DNA of 6,207 nt from Candidatus Aenigmatarchaeota archaeon. Its GTDB lineage: Archaea > Aenigmatarchaeota > Aenigmatarchaeia > QMZP01. A program made the translations under genes and the position numbers. Shown in pieces: positions 1-5,299 of this stretch; positions within the stretch are counted from its first letter, which is position 1, and every line of letters begins with the position of its first letter. The stretch covers positions 1 to 6,207 of the forward strand of contig JACQIG010000071.1 in the NCBI GenBank assembly GCA_016198605.1, in the 5' to 3' direction. The notes under the pieces are model-generated. The model saw nothing but the letters and a program-made list of their open reading frames with translations, was not told where the DNA came from and did not search any database.

Positions 1-13
1 GTTCTAGTGCCAT
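1..13 (-). CDS. Start of a probable tandem paralog of the adjacent membrane protein (partial, runs off left edge)
   Basis: Read on the minus strand, bases 13 to 1 give ATG GCA CTA GAA C, encoding M-A-L-E. The complete gene just upstream (32-610) starts ATG GCA TTA GAG C, also M-A-L-E, with two synonymous third-base differences. The ATG lies 18 bases after that gene's stop codon, a normal spacing for a same-strand operon. Only four codons are visible, so the paralog call is inference. The match could be chance, or shared N-terminal composition. Function is unknown. Confidence 0.4.
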
Positions 14-31
14 ATTCATCATTATGTCAGT

Positions 32-610
32 TTAGCCACCTTGAGGTTTCTGCCCTGGTGAGGCGCCCTCTTCTTTTCGCGAAAGGAACCAGACAGCCAG
101 CGCTATGATTATGAGGAAGAATACTATGGCTGTTATGTCGCCCCCGCCAAAGCCGCCTATAGTAACCGGCAGCGGCAGCAGTGTTGCACCGCCAGCGCCA
201 AGGAATATTGCGAAGCCTATGAAGGCCAACAGGAGCACCAGGGCCCACCTAGCACCCTTATTCTCCCCGCCAAATACATCCGACATCTTGAACCCTGCGA
301 GGCCGATGAATATGATTATTATCAGCAGGCCCGTAAGCACTATCAGCCCGCCGCCGAATATCTGCGTGAAGAATTGCGCTATCTGTATGCCCGCCTGGCC
401 TGAATAATTCATGATAAAGAAGGCAATTATTATTGCGATGAGGCTTGATGCCGTCTTCTCAATCTGCGGCACGCCAATCCTAAGCACCCCGTATACAATG
501 GCCAATGCGAGCAGGAACGGCAGCATGAACTGGAACAAGCCGAGGTTCTGCAGGTTCCCCAAAAGCTGCGGGAACGGGTTTGCCTGCGCCAAAACAAGCT
601 CTAATGCCAT
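32..610 (-). CDS. Small polytopic membrane protein of unknown function
   Basis: This is a 192-residue protein of no family I recognise. The sequence shows about five hydrophobic segments, at roughly residues 25-43, 55-69, 86-107, 122-142 and 157-177. Between the second and third is an amphipathic, Gln-rich stretch (about 72-85). Glycine-rich turns occur at 86-88, 139-141 and 152-157. The tail is short and polar, with charged residues near 178-181 and Pro/Gly/Gln at the end, and is probably cytoplasmic. There is no obvious catalytic motif. The ATG at 610 is supported by a TATA box centred 27 bp upstream, which implies a leaderless mRNA; a purine-rich GGGAGGAG stretch is too far away to act as a ribosome site. 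The next minus-strand reading frame starts 18 bases after its stop with the same first four residues. A pore-like or structural membrane role is possible but unproven. Confidence 0.85.
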   Translation of the reverse strand: MALELVLAQANPFPQLLGNLQNLGLFQFMLPFLLALAIVYGVLRIGVPQIEKTASSLIAIIIAFFIMNYSGQAGIQIAQFFTQIFGGGLIVLTGLLIIIIFIGLAGFKMSDVFGGENKGARWALVLLLAFIGFAIFLGAGGATLLPLPVTIGGFGGGDITAIVFFLIIIALAVWFLSRKEEGASPGQKPQGG

Positions 611-632
611 AATAATCTATTGTCTCCTCCCA

Positions 633-640
633 TTTATATA
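633..640 (-). promoter_or_regulatory. TATA box for the five-helix membrane protein gene
   Basis: The minus strand reads TATATAAA, centred 27 bp upstream of the ATG at 610. With the usual archaeal spacing this puts the transcription start at or next to the ATG, so the mRNA would be leaderless. Confidence 0.6.
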
Positions 641-650
641 TGGATTTCCA

Positions 651-660
651 GCGGCGCCGC
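651..660. repeat. 10-bp perfect palindrome GCGGCGCCGC
   Basis: This GC-only palindrome lies in the 151-bp gap between the five-helix membrane protein gene and rpl15e, just upstream of an AT-rich promoter. It falls inside a possible 15-codon reading frame (634-681, minus). Its role is unknown. Confidence 0.35.
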
Positions 661-708
661 AGGCTTCGGAGTCCGTTCCATGCGGGCAATCTGTGCATAT
701 CATAAATC

Positions 709-716
709 ATTATATA
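709..716 (-). promoter_or_regulatory. Second TATA-like box in the gap downstream of rpl15e
   Basis: The minus strand reads TATATAAT, about 31 bp upstream of an ATG at 681 that opens a 15-codon frame. A further CTTATAAA lies at 726-733, preceded on the minus strand by a purine-rich CAAAAG that resembles a BRE. These boxes could add an upstream start for the gene at 32-610. The assignment is inference. Confidence 0.35.
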
Positions 717-761
717 GTAGTAACATTTATAAGCTTTTGTGGGGCCTAGAAGCAGCACATC

Positions 762-1271
762 CTACCGCAGGCCGCGGCCTTTCTTCCCCGAGGATGTCAG
801 CCCGCGGAAAGCCCTGCCCTTATGGTGGGATCCGGAAACCCAGCCTGTCCTCCTGTCCTTCCTTATGACAGGGTGCTGGGGGTCCACCAGGATGACCTCA
901 AACCATTCATGGTTGCCGTCCATGCCAACCCAGTAGGAGTTGAGCACCTCCATGTTGGGGAATTTCGTTGCCACCTTCTCTTCAGCAACGACCTGCTTGC
1001 CCTTTGCCAGCGGGAAAAACCTGCCCATCCTCTTGGGCCTCCTGCCCCCGGCCCACTTTGGCCTCTTCCTGTTGCCTTTCTTCACCTTCACCCTGGCAAC
1101 CACAAAGCCCTGCTTTGCCCTGTAGCCCAAGGACCTCGCCCTGTCAGGCCTGGTGGGCTTCTCAACCCTGGCGACTACCGTTTCCCCCCTCCACCTGACA
1201 AGCCTCTGCTTGTACAGGCTTCCCAGGGTTTCCTTCGGCCTTTTCCACTGTTCCGCTGACTGGCTGCGCAT
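762..1271 (-). CDS. rpl15e: Large-subunit ribosomal protein L15e (eL15), short form
   Basis: This is a 169-residue structural protein of the 50S subunit that binds 23S rRNA. Family signatures are clear: WKRPKE at residues 9-14, RPDRARSLGY with AKQG (about 41-55), a basic RKRP stretch, FPNMEVLNSYWVG (about 104-116), EVILVDPQHP and RGLTSSGKKGRGLR at the end. L15e occurs only in archaea and eukaryotes, which fixes the domain of life. Archaeal members usually continue some 20 or more residues past GRGLR with a basic tail. Here a TAG codon ends the protein at that point, and no reading frame downstream restores the tail. The N-terminus is also a few residues short. The ATG at 1271 is preceded by GGAGGT at 1275-1280, and an in-frame stop lies just upstream, so the start is secure. 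It is transcribed away from the membrane protein gene at 1369. Confidence 0.95.
   Translation of the reverse strand: MRSQSAEQWKRPKETLGSLYKQRLVRWRGETVVARVEKPTRPDRARSLGYRAKQGFVVARVKVKKGNRKRPKWAGGRRPKRMGRFFPLAKGKQVVAEEKVATKFPNMEVLNSYWVGMDGNHEWFEVILVDPQHPVIRKDRRTGWVSGSHHKGRAFRGLTSSGKKGRGLR
769..780. repeat. 12-bp perfect palindrome at the end of rpl15e
   Basis: AGGCCGCGGCCT is fully self-complementary and spans the last codons of rpl15e, five bases before its TAG codon. It may simply reflect Gly-Arg-Gly-Leu codon choice. No U-rich run follows on the coding strand, so it does not look like a terminator. Confidence 0.35.
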
Positions 1272-1274
1272 TGA

Positions 1275-1280
1275 ACCTCC
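1275..1280 (-). promoter_or_regulatory. Shine-Dalgarno site of rpl15e
   Basis: GGAGGT on the minus strand sits three bases before the ATG at 1271 and matches the anti-SD end of archaeal 16S rRNA. Its presence suggests a leadered mRNA here, unlike the leaderless layout of several other genes in this window. Confidence 0.6.
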
Positions 1281-1326
1281 GCGATAAGTTTAAATTCCTG
1301 ACGCTCTAAAGTTATAGTAATTAAGG

Positions 1327-1334
1327 TATTTAAA
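1327..1334. promoter_or_regulatory. TATA box in the divergent rpl15e / membrane protein promoter
   Basis: TATTTAAA on the plus strand reads TTTAAATA on the minus strand, so it could serve both genes. On the plus strand it predicts a start near 1358, an 11-base leader to the ATG at 1369. On the minus strand it predicts a start near 1303, a leader of about 32 bases that includes the GGAGGT of rpl15e. Other AT-rich boxes at 1289-1294 and 1346-1353 are only about 20 bp from the start codons, which is too close for the usual spacing. Confidence 0.45.
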
Positions 1335-1368
1335 CAAATACGTCCAATTTAAAGACACGTGAGGTTTT

Positions 1369-1647
1369 ATGGGAGCCGCTGGAAAGGTGCTCATTGGCCT
1401 GATACTTCTGGTGATAGGCCTTGGCCTGTTCGTGAACTCGGTAATCCCTGAGCCCTGGGCCGTGGGAAGGCTTGGCAGGTTCTGGCTTGACAACTTCCTT
1501 GTGGTCCTGACAGGCATAATACCCATATTCCTTATAGTGGTCGGCCTGTTCATAATCTGGCTCGAGATAGACGAGATGAAGACGGAGAAGGAGCTTGCGA
1601 TTGAGGAGAAGAGGGCCGCAAGACCAGCAAGGAAGAGGAAGAGGTAA
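1369..1647 (+). CDS. Two-helix membrane protein with a basic tail, unknown function
   Basis: This 92-residue protein belongs to no family I recognise. It has two strongly hydrophobic helices at about residues 5-24 and 43-65, joined by a short loop (VNSVIPEPWAVGRLGRFWLDN). A charged tail follows: an acidic, helical stretch at 66-80 (EIDEMKTEKELAIEE) and then an Arg/Lys-rich end at 81-92. The positive tail points to a cytoplasmic C-terminus and possible contact with nucleic acid, ribosomes or lipid head groups; that is inference. The ATG at 1369 has GAGGT four to eight bases upstream. The gene is divergent from rpl15e and converges on the orphan at 1667-1915 with a 19-bp gap. Codon use, rich in ATA and AGG, matches its larger neighbours. 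Confidence 0.85.
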   Translation: MGAAGKVLIGLILLVIGLGLFVNSVIPEPWAVGRLGRFWLDNFLVVLTGIIPIFLIVVGLFIIWLEIDEMKTEKELAIEEKRAARPARKRKR

Positions 1648-1666
1648 GGATTTCAGGCACTTGTCT

Positions 1667-1915
1667 TTATGGCAGGTTGTTTTCTACCCTAAAGGAGCAT
1701 GCGTCCCTTATCAAATCATCTGGTGTTATTTCCTCGCCGTCCCGTAAAATGCGCGATGTCTTATTATAGGTCTTATCAACATACCATCCAGCGTGGTCGC
1801 TAACAGCCATGTATATGTTCAATGCAATGTAAGGGCTTGATGCTTCTGCCGAAACACTCGCAGACCCATGAGGGCCTTTGCCATTGAATTCAAAAGACAG
1901 CTGATATTTTGGCAT
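1667..1915 (-). CDS. Small soluble protein of unknown function
   Basis: This 82-residue protein belongs to no family I recognise. There is no membrane segment or signal peptide. The N-terminal part alternates polar and hydrophobic residues (KYQLSFEF at 3-10, then Ser/Ala-rich to 27), as expected of beta strands. A likely helix follows at 29-39 (YIALNIYMAVS), and a charged C-terminal half ends with ITPDDLIRDACSF. It has one Cys (73) and no metal-binding cluster. Start support: a CTTAAAAG box is centred about 25 bp before the ATG, which fits a leaderless mRNA, and no Shine-Dalgarno site is visible. It follows corA on the same strand with a 39-bp gap that also holds a terminator-like hairpin, so it is probably transcribed on its own. 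Its codons look somewhat more AT-rich than those of corA or the antiporter. Confidence 0.7.
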   Translation of the reverse strand: MPKYQLSFEFNGKGPHGSASVSAEASSPYIALNIYMAVSDHAGWYVDKTYNKTSRILRDGEEITPDDLIRDACSFRVENNLP

Positions 1916-1927
1916 GCTATAAGTTGA

Positions 1928-1946
1928 TAAAAAGGCTTTTAAGCCT
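1928..1946 (-). terminator. Terminator-like hairpin after corA, overlapping the next gene's promoter
   Basis: On the minus strand, 9 bases after the corA stop, AGGCTT and AAGCCT form a 6-bp stem around a two-base AA spacer, followed directly by TTTTT. This looks like an intrinsic terminator for corA. The same bases contain CTTAAAAG (1936-1943), centred about 25 bp before the ATG at 1915, so the site may instead, or also, be the TATA box of the 82-residue orphan. The sequence alone does not separate these roles. Confidence 0.5.
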
Positions 1947-1954
1947 ATATGTTT

Positions 1955-2911
1955 TTACAGCCACTCCCTTTTCCTGAACAGCCATACCGTGGCGACAACG
2001 GCCAGGATTATCACCAGGAATATGATGTAGAACGCGTCAGGCCTGTCCTCCAGCGGGAGGGCGACGTTCATGCCATAGAGGCCCGCGATGAAGCTTGGGA
2101 CAAGTATAAGCGAGGTCACAAGGGTGAGCTTCTTCATCACGTTGTTCAGGTTGTTGGATATCGTGGAGAGGTAGATCTCCATCAGGCCCGAGAGCATCTC
2201 CCTCTGGCTGTCAATCCGGTCAGCTATGGAGAGGATGTCTGAGTAGGCGTCCCTGAAGTAGAGCATGACGTCCTCCTTTACGAACTCAAACTTGTCCCTG
2301 CCAAGGGCCCTGAGGATCTCCTTCTCCGGACCTATGTTCCTTCTCAGCTTCAGGACGTCCTTCTTCATTGAAACTATCTTGTGCACCGTGTTGGGCCTGC
2401 AGTTTTTGATTATGTCCCCCTCAAGCCTCTCTATGTCTACGTCTATCTTGTCTATTATGGGGTAATAGCTGTCCACTATGGATTCCAGGAATATGTATAC
2501 CAGGTAGCCCACGCCGAGCTTGTTTACCTTGCCTATGTTCTTCGTGATGTTGGTCTGTATGGTCTTCAGCAGCTCAACGTTGTCCTTTATTATGGAAAGC
2601 AGGTATTTCTCGCCGAAGATTATGTTGAGCTGTACCGTCTTCAGCGGCCTGCTCTTGTTGACCAGTATCTTGAATATTATGGATGTGCAGTCCTCGTAGT
2701 CCTGTATCTTTGGCCTCTGCTTAGTGGTGCAGTCCTCAAGGAGGAAGTCTGGTATCTCCTTTGCGTCCTTCAGGATCTTCTCTATCTCCTGGTTGGTCAG
2801 CCCCGCGCAGTTTATCCAGGTCAGCTCATCAGCGCTTATGAAGTCCGGCACCTGGTCTATGAGAATCTGCCTGTACTCCAATCCGCCCTTGAGTGTAGTC
2901 AGCGTTATCAT
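1955..2911 (-). CDS. corA: CorA-family magnesium/divalent-cation transport protein
   Basis: This is a 318-residue member of the CorA family, whose homopentamers form Mg2+ (or Co2+/Ni2+) channels in the cytoplasmic membrane. The signature YGMN is at residues 279-282, at the end of the first membrane helix (about 262-280). The second helix (about 293-312) is followed by the short basic end FRKREWL. Residues 1-255 form the soluble alpha/beta funnel and long stalk helix, including EDVMLYFRDAYSDILSIADR (213-232) and SNNLNNVMK (252-260), both typical of CorA. The loop after GMN is NVALPLEDRPDAFY. Length and architecture are normal and the gene is intact. No Shine-Dalgarno site precedes the ATG; a TATAATAT box about 33 bp upstream predicts a very short leader. 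It is divergent from a cation/proton antiporter with 118 bp between. Substrate choice among Mg, Co, Ni and Zn cannot be told from sequence. Confidence 0.95.
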   Translation of the reverse strand: MITLTTLKGGLEYRQILIDQVPDFISADELTWINCAGLTNQEIEKILKDAKEIPDFLLEDCTTKQRPKIQDYEDCTSIIFKILVNKSRPLKTVQLNIIFGEKYLLSIIKDNVELLKTIQTNITKNIGKVNKLGVGYLVYIFLESIVDSYYPIIDKIDVDIERLEGDIIKNCRPNTVHKIVSMKKDVLKLRRNIGPEKEILRALGRDKFEFVKEDVMLYFRDAYSDILSIADRIDSQREMLSGLMEIYLSTISNNLNNVMKKLTLVTSLILVPSFIAGLYGMNVALPLEDRPDAFYIIFLVIILAVVATVWLFRKREWL

Positions 2912-2938
2912 TCCTAAGACCGCGGTGCATAGTTAGAA

Positions 2939-2954
2939 ACATATTATACTATGT
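2939..2954. promoter_or_regulatory. corA TATA box inside a short dyad
   Basis: The minus strand has TATAATAT at 2941-2948, about 33 bp before the corA ATG. The box lies inside an inverted repeat: ACATA (2939-2943) and TATGT (2950-2954) around six bases. A regulator bound there would block or modulate corA. The TATA assignment is moderate; an operator role is inference. Confidence 0.4.
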
Positions 2955-2998
2955 GTTTTTTGCTTTATATTGGTTGATCTTTTCCGGCGGGCTGCTCC

Positions 2999-3006
2999 TA
3001 TAAATA
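2999..3006 (+). promoter_or_regulatory. TATA box for the antiporter gene
   Basis: TATAAATA is centred 27.5 bp upstream of the ATG at 3030, the spacing expected for a leaderless transcript. A second box, TTTATATT at 2964-2971, would give a leader of about 35 bases. No convincing Shine-Dalgarno site precedes 3030, which favours the nearer box. Confidence 0.55.
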
Positions 3007-3029
3007 ACGGCTGGCAGTAATGGATAGCT

Positions 3030-4274
3030 ATGGTCGGCGCGGAATCGCTTTTCGCAACGGAGTTCCAGATAAGCCTTATGCTCTTCGTGGCATTCATGGG
3101 ATACTTCATCACGACAAAGATTGGCCAGAACATAGTTATAACAGAAATACTGCTGGGCATACTGATAGGCCCCACCATCCTGGGCCTTGTGACATATACC
3201 GACATCATAAACGTGCTCGCCCAGTTCGGCGCGATATTCCTGCTCTTCGCCATAGGCATGGAGCTGAAGTTCAAGGAGATCTACAACAGGAAGTCTTTTT
3301 TGATAGCGCTCTTCGGGGTGGTGGTCCCGTGGATAGGCGGCTTCGCGGTGGCCAGCGCGTTCAACTACCCCTTCATAAAGGCGGTTTTCGTAGGAACTGC
3401 CCTCACGGCCACGAGCATAGCCATAACAGCCAATGTGCTGCGCGAGATGCGCGTCCTGGATTCCGGCACGGCCAAGGCCATAATAGGCGCGGCAGTGGTG
3501 GACGACATACTCGGCCTGCTGGCATTGTCCCTCACGACAGGCGTTGCGGCGAATTCCATTTCCTTCGGGAGCATAACCACCACAATCATAACGGCCGTGG
3601 CATTTCTGCTTGTGGGGGCATTCACGGGCGGCCACTTGTCAAAGATGCTGTTCAGGATGGAGGGGATAGCAAAAAAGAAAGGCACGAGCGAGATGGTGTT
3701 CCTCCTGGCAATAGCCATAGCCTTCCTCTACAGCGCGATAGCAGAGTTCATTGGACTGTCTGCGGTGGTTGGTGCCTTCATAGCCGGGGTGAGCCTGGAG
3801 AACGTGAAGTCCCCGGGCTTCAGGGAGGGCGCAAGGTATCTTGAGGTCATATTCGCTGCCATATTCTTCGTGTCCATCGGAATACTGTTCAACATTGACA
3901 TAAAGGCCGTGACAGAACTGATACCATTCGTGGTCGCGCTTACCGTGGTGGCTTTCATGACGAAACTGGTTGGCTGCGGGGTCGGCGCGAGGATATGCGG
4001 GATGGGCAGGAGGGAATCAACCGTGATAGGCATGGGCATGGCCCCGAGGGGCGAGGTCGCCATAATAGTGGCACTAATAGGCCTCAATGCCGGCGTGATA
4101 GGGCAGGGGCTTTATTCAGCCATAATAGCAATGAGCCTGCTGACCACTGTGCTCACGCCTCCGCTGCTGAAGAAGGCATTCCAGTGGTACAGGCAGGAGG
4201 CCACAGCAGCCTACAGGAGGCGCTGGTGGGTTGAGGAAATCAGGGCAATAAGGAAGAGGATAAGGAAGCGCTAA
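3030..4274 (+). CDS. CPA2-family cation/proton antiporter (NapA/KefB-type membrane domain)
   Basis: This 414-residue protein has about 12 hydrophobic segments and probably exchanges Na+ (or K+) for H+ across the cytoplasmic membrane. Family landmarks: EILLGILIGPTILGL at 39-53; the broken-helix region TALTATSIAIT at 123-133; AAVVDDILGL at 154-163, whose Asp158-Asp159 pair matches the ion-binding DD of NapA/NhaA-like electrogenic exchangers; and MAPRGEVA at 337-344, with the basic residue characteristic of this fold. The protein stops after a short basic tail (WYRQEATAAYRRRWW onward). It has none of the C-terminal RCK/TrkA-N nucleotide-binding domain found in Kef channels, so it is a stand-alone exchanger. 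The ATG at 3030 fits the TATA spacing and leaves room for the first helix at about 12-30. Codons are rich in ATA, GGC and AGG. It is divergent from corA, and its stop overlaps the convergent gene at 4271-4462. Ion specificity is inferred from the DD pair only. Confidence 0.93.
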   Translation: MVGAESLFATEFQISLMLFVAFMGYFITTKIGQNIVITEILLGILIGPTILGLVTYTDIINVLAQFGAIFLLFAIGMELKFKEIYNRKSFLIALFGVVVPWIGGFAVASAFNYPFIKAVFVGTALTATSIAITANVLREMRVLDSGTAKAIIGAAVVDDILGLLALSLTTGVAANSISFGSITTTIITAVAFLLVGAFTGGHLSKMLFRMEGIAKKKGTSEMVFLLAIAIAFLYSAIAEFIGLSAVVGAFIAGVSLENVKSPGFREGARYLEVIFAAIFFVSIGILFNIDIKAVTELIPFVVALTVVAFMTKLVGCGVGARICGMGRRESTVIGMGMAPRGEVAIIVALIGLNAGVIGQGLYSAIIAMSLLTTVLTPPLLKKAFQWYRQEATAAYRRRWWVEEIRAIRKRIRKR

Positions 4275-4462
4275 TACCAGCCAGATTTTTGCATTCTGCT
4301 GTCAAGGCCGGTTTTGTAAACCTCGAGTTTCCTATTAAGATTGCGCTCATATTCTTCCGGGGATTCAATCCTGATACTGGAATGCTGCCATGTCCAGTGT
4401 AGCGCATACATGCCTGCAGAAAAAACCATGCCCGAAAAGAAACCGGCACCATACGGGTTCAT
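4271..4462 (-). CDS. Small single-helix membrane protein, unknown function
   Basis: This 63-residue protein belongs to no family I recognise. One glycine-rich hydrophobic segment at about residues 5-24 (GAGFFSGMVFSAGMYALHWT) is followed by a polar, charged, probably helical tail (SPEEYERNLNRKLEVYKTGL) ending in SGWY. The start lies 11 bp after the stop of the TrmB-family gene on the same strand, with a purine-rich AAGGGG between, so it is likely co-transcribed and perhaps translationally coupled. Its TAG stop at 4271-4273 overlaps the TAA of the convergent antiporter. It could be a membrane partner or target of the regulator; that is inference from position. A competing 70-codon frame on the same strand (4240-4452) lacks a helix pattern and runs further into the antiporter, so I chose this one. 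Confidence 0.65.
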   Translation of the reverse strand: MNPYGAGFFSGMVFSAGMYALHWTWQHSSIRIESPEEYERNLNRKLEVYKTGLDSRMQKSGWY

Positions 4463-4473
4463 AATCAGGCCCC

Positions 4474-5271
4474 TTACTTAGCCCCTGAGATGTTCCACAG
4501 CTGGTTGAAGTAGGGCTCCGCGAACTTCTCCACTGCATGCGGGGAGCTTGCCCACAGGACTACGTCCTGGGTCTCGTGCACGCTCTTGTCGTCCGTCAGG
4601 GCCAGCATCATGTGCTCGTTGTCTATGAAGGCTATCCTGCCCATTGGCGACTTTATGTGCCTGACCTCTGCTATCTCGCTCAGTGACCTGACGATGTCGC
4701 TGTCCTTGAGTGGCGCGAGTATCCTCAGCTTGACGCCCCTCTTCGTGACCTTCTTCAGTATCCTGTAGTGCCTGACGTGCAGTTCCCTCAGGCCCTGCTC
4801 GGTTGTGAGGATGCTTATCCTCTTCTTGGCCTGCTTGAACACCGTCTGCAGCTGCCTGTCAATTATGTGCTTGCCCTTGAGGGTGCCCGTGAGCTCGGAA
4901 GGGTCAACAAGGTTAAGCCCTTTCTTGTATATGCCCTCAAGCTCCGTGAGGATTGCGGATTTCTTCATCCTATCTATCCTCTCGAGCATTGTATCATGCT
5001 TCTTGGTGATCGTTTCCTTCACCCTCTCCATGGCCTCCCTGGGCTGCAGGGCGACATACTTGATGGGCTTGGATGGCTGGACGACAACGAACCCCTTCTC
5101 GGCGAGGCTCTCAAGGACGTCATAAGACCTTGATCGCGGGACATTAGCAAGCTCGGCGACCTCCGCGGCCGTAGCGACGCCCTTTGCTAGTAGCGCTACA
5201 AAAATCTTCCTCTCATACAGGTTCAGACCAATGCTCTTTAATGTGTCAAGCACTTCCGTTGATGCCACCAT
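4474..5271 (-). CDS. TrmB-family transcriptional regulator (winged helix plus PLD-like domain)
   Basis: This is a DNA-binding regulator of about 265 residues. TrmB proteins control sugar transport, central metabolism or other genes in archaea. The N-terminal winged helix (about 9-76) shows the family pattern: LKSIGLNLYERKIFVALL, then AEVAELANVPRSRSYDVLESLAEKGFV, then the wing KPIKYVALQP. A charged, probably coiled-coil dimer linker covers about 78-106. The C-terminal domain (about 130-260) is the phospholipase-D-like TrmB fold (AKKRISILT, VKLRILAPL, GRIAFIDNEHMMLAL, VVLWASSPHAVEKFAEPYFNQLW), with no visible HKD catalytic motif. The extra sugar-binding domain of Thermococcus TrmB is absent, so the ligand is unknown. 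The frame allows GTG at 5274; I chose ATG at 5271 because an ATTTAAAT-type box lies 25 bp upstream of it. A large dyad beside that box suggests autoregulation. It leads an operon with the 63-residue membrane protein. Confidence 0.92.
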   Translation of the reverse strand: MVASTEVLDTLKSIGLNLYERKIFVALLAKGVATAAEVAELANVPRSRSYDVLESLAEKGFVVVQPSKPIKYVALQPREAMERVKETITKKHDTMLERIDRMKKSAILTELEGIYKKGLNLVDPSELTGTLKGKHIIDRQLQTVFKQAKKRISILTTEQGLRELHVRHYRILKKVTKRGVKLRILAPLKDSDIVRSLSEIAEVRHIKSPMGRIAFIDNEHMMLALTDDKSVHETQDVVLWASSPHAVEKFAEPYFNQLWNISGAK

Positions 5272-5291
5272 CACACCTCACCCTCAGAACG

Positions 5292-5299
5292 ATTTAAAT
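5292..5299 (-). promoter_or_regulatory. TATA box for the TrmB-family gene
   Basis: The minus strand reads ATTTAAAT, centred about 25 bp before the ATG at 5271, which would give a leaderless or nearly leaderless mRNA. GGTGA and GAGGTG stretches just before the start could also act as a Shine-Dalgarno site for transcripts begun further upstream. The box overlaps the proximal arm of the 41-bp palindrome by two bases. Confidence 0.5.

Noticed and set aside
661..690. A tRNA-3'-end-like stretch with GTCCGTTCCA
   Set aside because: There is no GTTCRA T-loop, and no matching acceptor, D or anticodon arms can be assembled nearby.
822..1259. A 145-codon plus-strand frame opposite rpl15e
   Set aside because: rpl15e is unmistakable on the other strand, and this product is a Pro-rich shadow.
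2381..2917. A 178-codon plus-strand frame opposite corA
   Set aside because: It is antisense to the conserved CorA core; the Tyr/Val/Leu-rich product comes from reverse reading of corA codons.
2949..3635. A 228-codon minus-strand frame opposite the antiporter
   Set aside because: Translation is low-complexity (Tyr, His, Cys, Glu-rich) with no fold signature. It is an antisense shadow caused by codon bias.
3020..3844. A 274-codon plus-strand frame overlapping the antiporter
   Set aside because: It is a different frame of the antiporter gene. Its translation is rich in His, Arg and Gly with no membrane segments or motifs, while the 3030-4274 frame has clear family signatures.
4240..4452. A 70-codon minus-strand frame alternative to the 63-residue membrane protein
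   Set aside because: It lacks a clean membrane helix, begins inside the other frame and extends 35 bases into the antiporter gene. The 63-codon frame has better operon spacing.
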